Shown piece by piece: positions 61,164 to 64,000 of a stretch of DNA of 64,000 nucleotides. Source of the stretch: Dentipellis sp. KUC8613 (taxonomy: Eukaryota > Basidiomycota > Agaricomycetes > Russulales > Hericiaceae); contig NSJX01000001.1 of assembly GCA_002286715.1 (NCBI GenBank), forward strand, positions 1,791,805-1,855,804, read 5' to 3'. Numbering within the stretch: the stretch's first letter is position 1; the number at the start of each line of letters is the position of its first letter. A model generated the notes under the pieces. That model had not been told where the DNA came from, did not search any database, and was given only the letters and a program-made list of their open reading frames with translations. The position numbers were made by a program, and so were the translations under genes.

Positions 61164-64000
61164 ATGCGTGAAGAATCACGAAATGACTCGCCGTCTCGCC
61201 CCACCACTCCGGACTCTCCGATGACCAGCAGTTTATACGATGCCACTAGTGCCATCGACGAACTTACACGTTCTCTGGCCGATTCCTCACGCGTATCAAC
61301 ACCGGAGGAGCCCAGTGCTCTACGATGTTGTTGTGGGAGAGACGAATGCGAGCACACCCAAGCATGGCGCGCCTTGAAGGCGAAGCTCGAAAGTCGCTTG
61401 GTACTCAGTGCAGGTATGTGGTTATGCCATCCTCTTTCTTCTAATTCGGATGCATTATGCTGTATTAGAGATCGGGCAAGCCCTTTTGCAGAAGCACGAG
61501 GCTTATGTTCGGCGAATGCAGGTATGGTGCTTCAACATACCGTTGGGGCAAGCCGTTGACCCTGTTCAGTCCTCTAGACATGTGCCTGTCCATAGAGACT
61601 CAGAAGTATCTCAGGATAATGCGGAAGATGCTGATAGTCTCGAATCCCGGGTAGCTGCCTTGACGAAGGAGAACGCGACACTGGAGAAGGTACGAGGTTA
61701 TCATTATATCATGCACCTGATAGTATTGAACGTTGGCTGGGTCTCAGAGGGCACAGCAGGCCCTTCTCAACAACGAGATAGCTGAATCCTCAACTAAAGC
61801 GGCTCTTCAAGACCTGCAGGAAGCGCAGAATACCATAACACGGCTGACCGCTGAGCATGCACGGTCTGTGGGGTGGGAAGCACGCCTCCGGTCTGCAATG
61901 CAAGAGCGAGATGACTTCCAGCAGGAAAGGGACAACTCATCCCAGAGGGCAAGGATGGCCGAAGCGCGACTGATGTCCTTAAATACAAAATGCTGTGGGT
62001 ATCTGTGTCGTACTCTATTGGATCCCTTTGACCTATTAGAATATGTAGCCAAGCTTCGTCAACAAATCCGCGTACTTCAAGATGATCTGGAGCAGCAAAG
62101 GATGAGCCGATCCGTGCTCTCCGAAGATATCATGCGAGAAGCGCGAGTTCGAATCGAAGAACTCCATCGCACGGTAAGTCGACTAGTTCGATGCACACTC
62201 AACGTGACTCACATGGGTCCCCTCAGCATTTCGGTCGTCGACAGGAGAACTCTGATCTCGATGTTTCCAATATCATTGAGCCTGTCATTACTGACAACGA
62301 AGCATTGAAGAAAGAGAATGCAGAGCTTCAACGCCTACTGGCAGATGCCAGGGACAATCTGCACAGTCTTCAAGAAGATGCAGAGGAGCACCATGGTCTG
62401 GCGAGGTCAGCCTTCGCCGATGGTGAGTTGCATGAACCGTTTTCTCTTCCGATCTCATTGAAATGTCAGCAGACGATTCCTCTCGATTCATGTATGGGAC
62501 AGCACCAGGTCCTGTATCCCCGATATCTTCAGAATTTGCTCTGCGTGAGGGACGTCGGTTACCGAGGCGATCGTCCAGCTCTGAGCCTCGAATCCAACTC
62601 ACCCAGGTAAGTTCCTGAGCATCTAGAAATCGTTTTGATACCCATTGTCTGGATTATCATCACTAGGAACCTATGACGCCCGAGACCGCTCGTCGACCCA
62701 TATCACCGCCTGATTCGACGGCACCGTCATCTCGGAGAAGTCGTGCAGGACCGATCCGCCTCTTCCCTCCTCTACGACTAGACCACGACGTCGACCCCGA
62801 CCTCGAGGACGACTCGGAACCTTTGTCACCGACCGACAAATCGCATGGCCTCAGGGCTCTGATGCTCTTGACTCAACATAAGAGCGTGCAGACAGATCCT
62901 ATGTCTGGAGTTTTCTTGCCTATCCCTTCGGGATCTGGAGACCCATTCTCATCCACGGCTTCACCACATGACGGACGATCTGAGACGTCATCTCTCACGG
63001 AGAACCCATCCACTTTGACTATTCTCATGGAACGCGTAGCGCAGCTGTTCAGCCGCATGTCCCAGGCGGATGCTCTGACCTTGACAAATCGGCTGAAGCG
63101 GCAACGCCTACTTGGGGCAGACGTGAGCCATCTATCACGGTCAACTGTCGAGACGATTATATCAGAACTCGCGACGTTGCGTGCCCATTTCCGGACCATC
63201 CTGGAGGACGAGAAGATCGTGACCACCTGCACGCGGAAGGACTTGCGCGCTCTGTTCAAGCTCTTCAGGGATATGTTCCAGGAGCTGGGTTCTATGCGCA
63301 TCACGCTGAACGACGTCGTGCTCAACCCCTCCATCGCGCAGAGGGTTCGAGAACAAGCTCTGAACCCCACCAAAGCTGAGCCGACCGCGAACGAGCAGGA
63401 AACCAAGGCTGCATCGTCTGGTCCTGCTGGGTGGATAGCACCGCTTTCGAAGCTCTTCGGGGCATCCTCCGAGCCCAAGCAGACTCCTGGCCGCTCAAAT
63501 ACGCGGTCAGTATCCGTGGCGCGCCCTCAACCTCGTCCGGCACCCAAGATCGCTCCGGCGACGTCCGCATCTACAACGATGGTCAATGTAGAGTTCTCTG
63601 GTGTAGGAACGAGCCGCGCAGTTACAAACACGTTCACGCCGGCCACGGCAACTGCAACGCGCAGTGCCACTACGCCCAGCCGCAATGTCTCTCAGAGTGT
63701 CATGGATATCTTTGCTGGCGCGCCGCGGGCGGAATCTCAAATGGACCCGTGGATCATGATTCCTAAGGCACCCAACAAGCTACCCGGCCAGCCACCGAAC
63801 CGCCAGCTTGGGATCGCCACACTCGGGCGTTCGACAACTAGGAGCGCCAGCACCAGCGGGCACGGGCGCGGTGTATCGCGGAATGTGGACGCAATTATTG
63901 ACATCCAGTCGCCTATCGTTGAGGAAGGCGGCGACTTCAATCATTCGCTGCTTGAGCGTACTCTTCGCCCACGTGGTCTGTCCGATTCGTCGATTCACAC
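61164..64000 (+). CDS. Coiled-coil protein, truncated by the window edge
   Basis: Multi-exon gene still open at 64000. The N-terminus MREESRNDSPSRPTTP is Ser/Pro-rich and contains a cluster CCCGRDECEH. Long heptad stretches follow, broken by short introns: SRVAALTKENATLEK, KAALQDLQEAQNTITRLTAE, KLRQQIRVLQDDLEQQRMSR and NEALKKENAELQRLLADARD. After a Pro/Ser-rich linker comes a second helical part, LERTLILMERVAQLF-like (LTILMERVAQLFSRM), RLKRQRLLGADVSHLSRSTV and TRKDLRALFKLFRDMFQELG, then a disordered Ser/Thr/Pro tail. I start at ATG 61164; the earlier in-frame TTG is not a start. Such architecture suits a spindle-pole or cytoskeletal scaffold, but I do not recognise a family. Confidence 0.75.

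Overview
The window reads as nuclear DNA of a basidiomycete fungus, most likely a wood-decaying agaricomycete (Polyporales-like). This is an inference from four things: almost every gene is cut by 50-65 nt GT-AG introns, genes are closely packed on both strands, an AA9 lytic polysaccharide monooxygenase is present, and the reconstructed proteins have the look of agaricomycete orthologues. No bacterial, plasmid or viral features are visible. Genes were rebuilt by reading across introns, so internal exon borders are reliable where stated and approximate elsewhere.

Layout. 0-7.5 kb: an oligopeptide (OPT) transporter, a hotdog-fold thioesterase in five small exons, a HAM1/ITPase gene on the minus strand and one weak hypothetical gene. 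7.5-16.4 kb: an Atg22-type vacuolar transporter, a zinc-binding (CHORD-like) protein with an AT-hook, a large protein of unknown function carrying six WG dipeptides, and the U5 snRNP 40 kDa WD40 protein. 17-24 kb: an AA9 LPMO, a PPIL4-type RNA-binding cyclophilin, a BTB protein and delta-1-pyrroline-5-carboxylate dehydrogenase. 24.1-26.7 kb is gene-poor and holds two sets of direct repeats. 26.7-30.2 kb has a tandem pair of acidic zinc-ribbon paralogues with a tRNA-Arg between them. 30.4-40.1 kb: a DNAJC28/DUF1992 protein, a 78-residue KOW-like protein, a membrane-anchored ubiquitin hydrolase, Cdc7 kinase, two more copies of the same tRNA-Arg, and a WBP2-like GRAM protein. 40.1-46.4 kb is again gene-poor, with a 78-residue double-stranded-RNA-binding protein, RRP7 and the wreck of a short-chain dehydrogenase gene. 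46.4-64 kb: an Ngr1/Csx1-like three-RRM protein, a neurofibromin (Ira) RasGAP of nearly 10 kb, and a coiled-coil protein that runs off the right edge.

Most genes are housekeeping (splicing, rRNA processing, replication licensing, Ras control, nucleotide sanitation, autophagy, proline catabolism) and are not an operon or cluster. The least explained items are the WG-repeat protein, the acidic zinc-ribbon pair, the two 78-residue proteins hidden in tiny exons, and the triple intron-containing tRNA-Arg(UCG).
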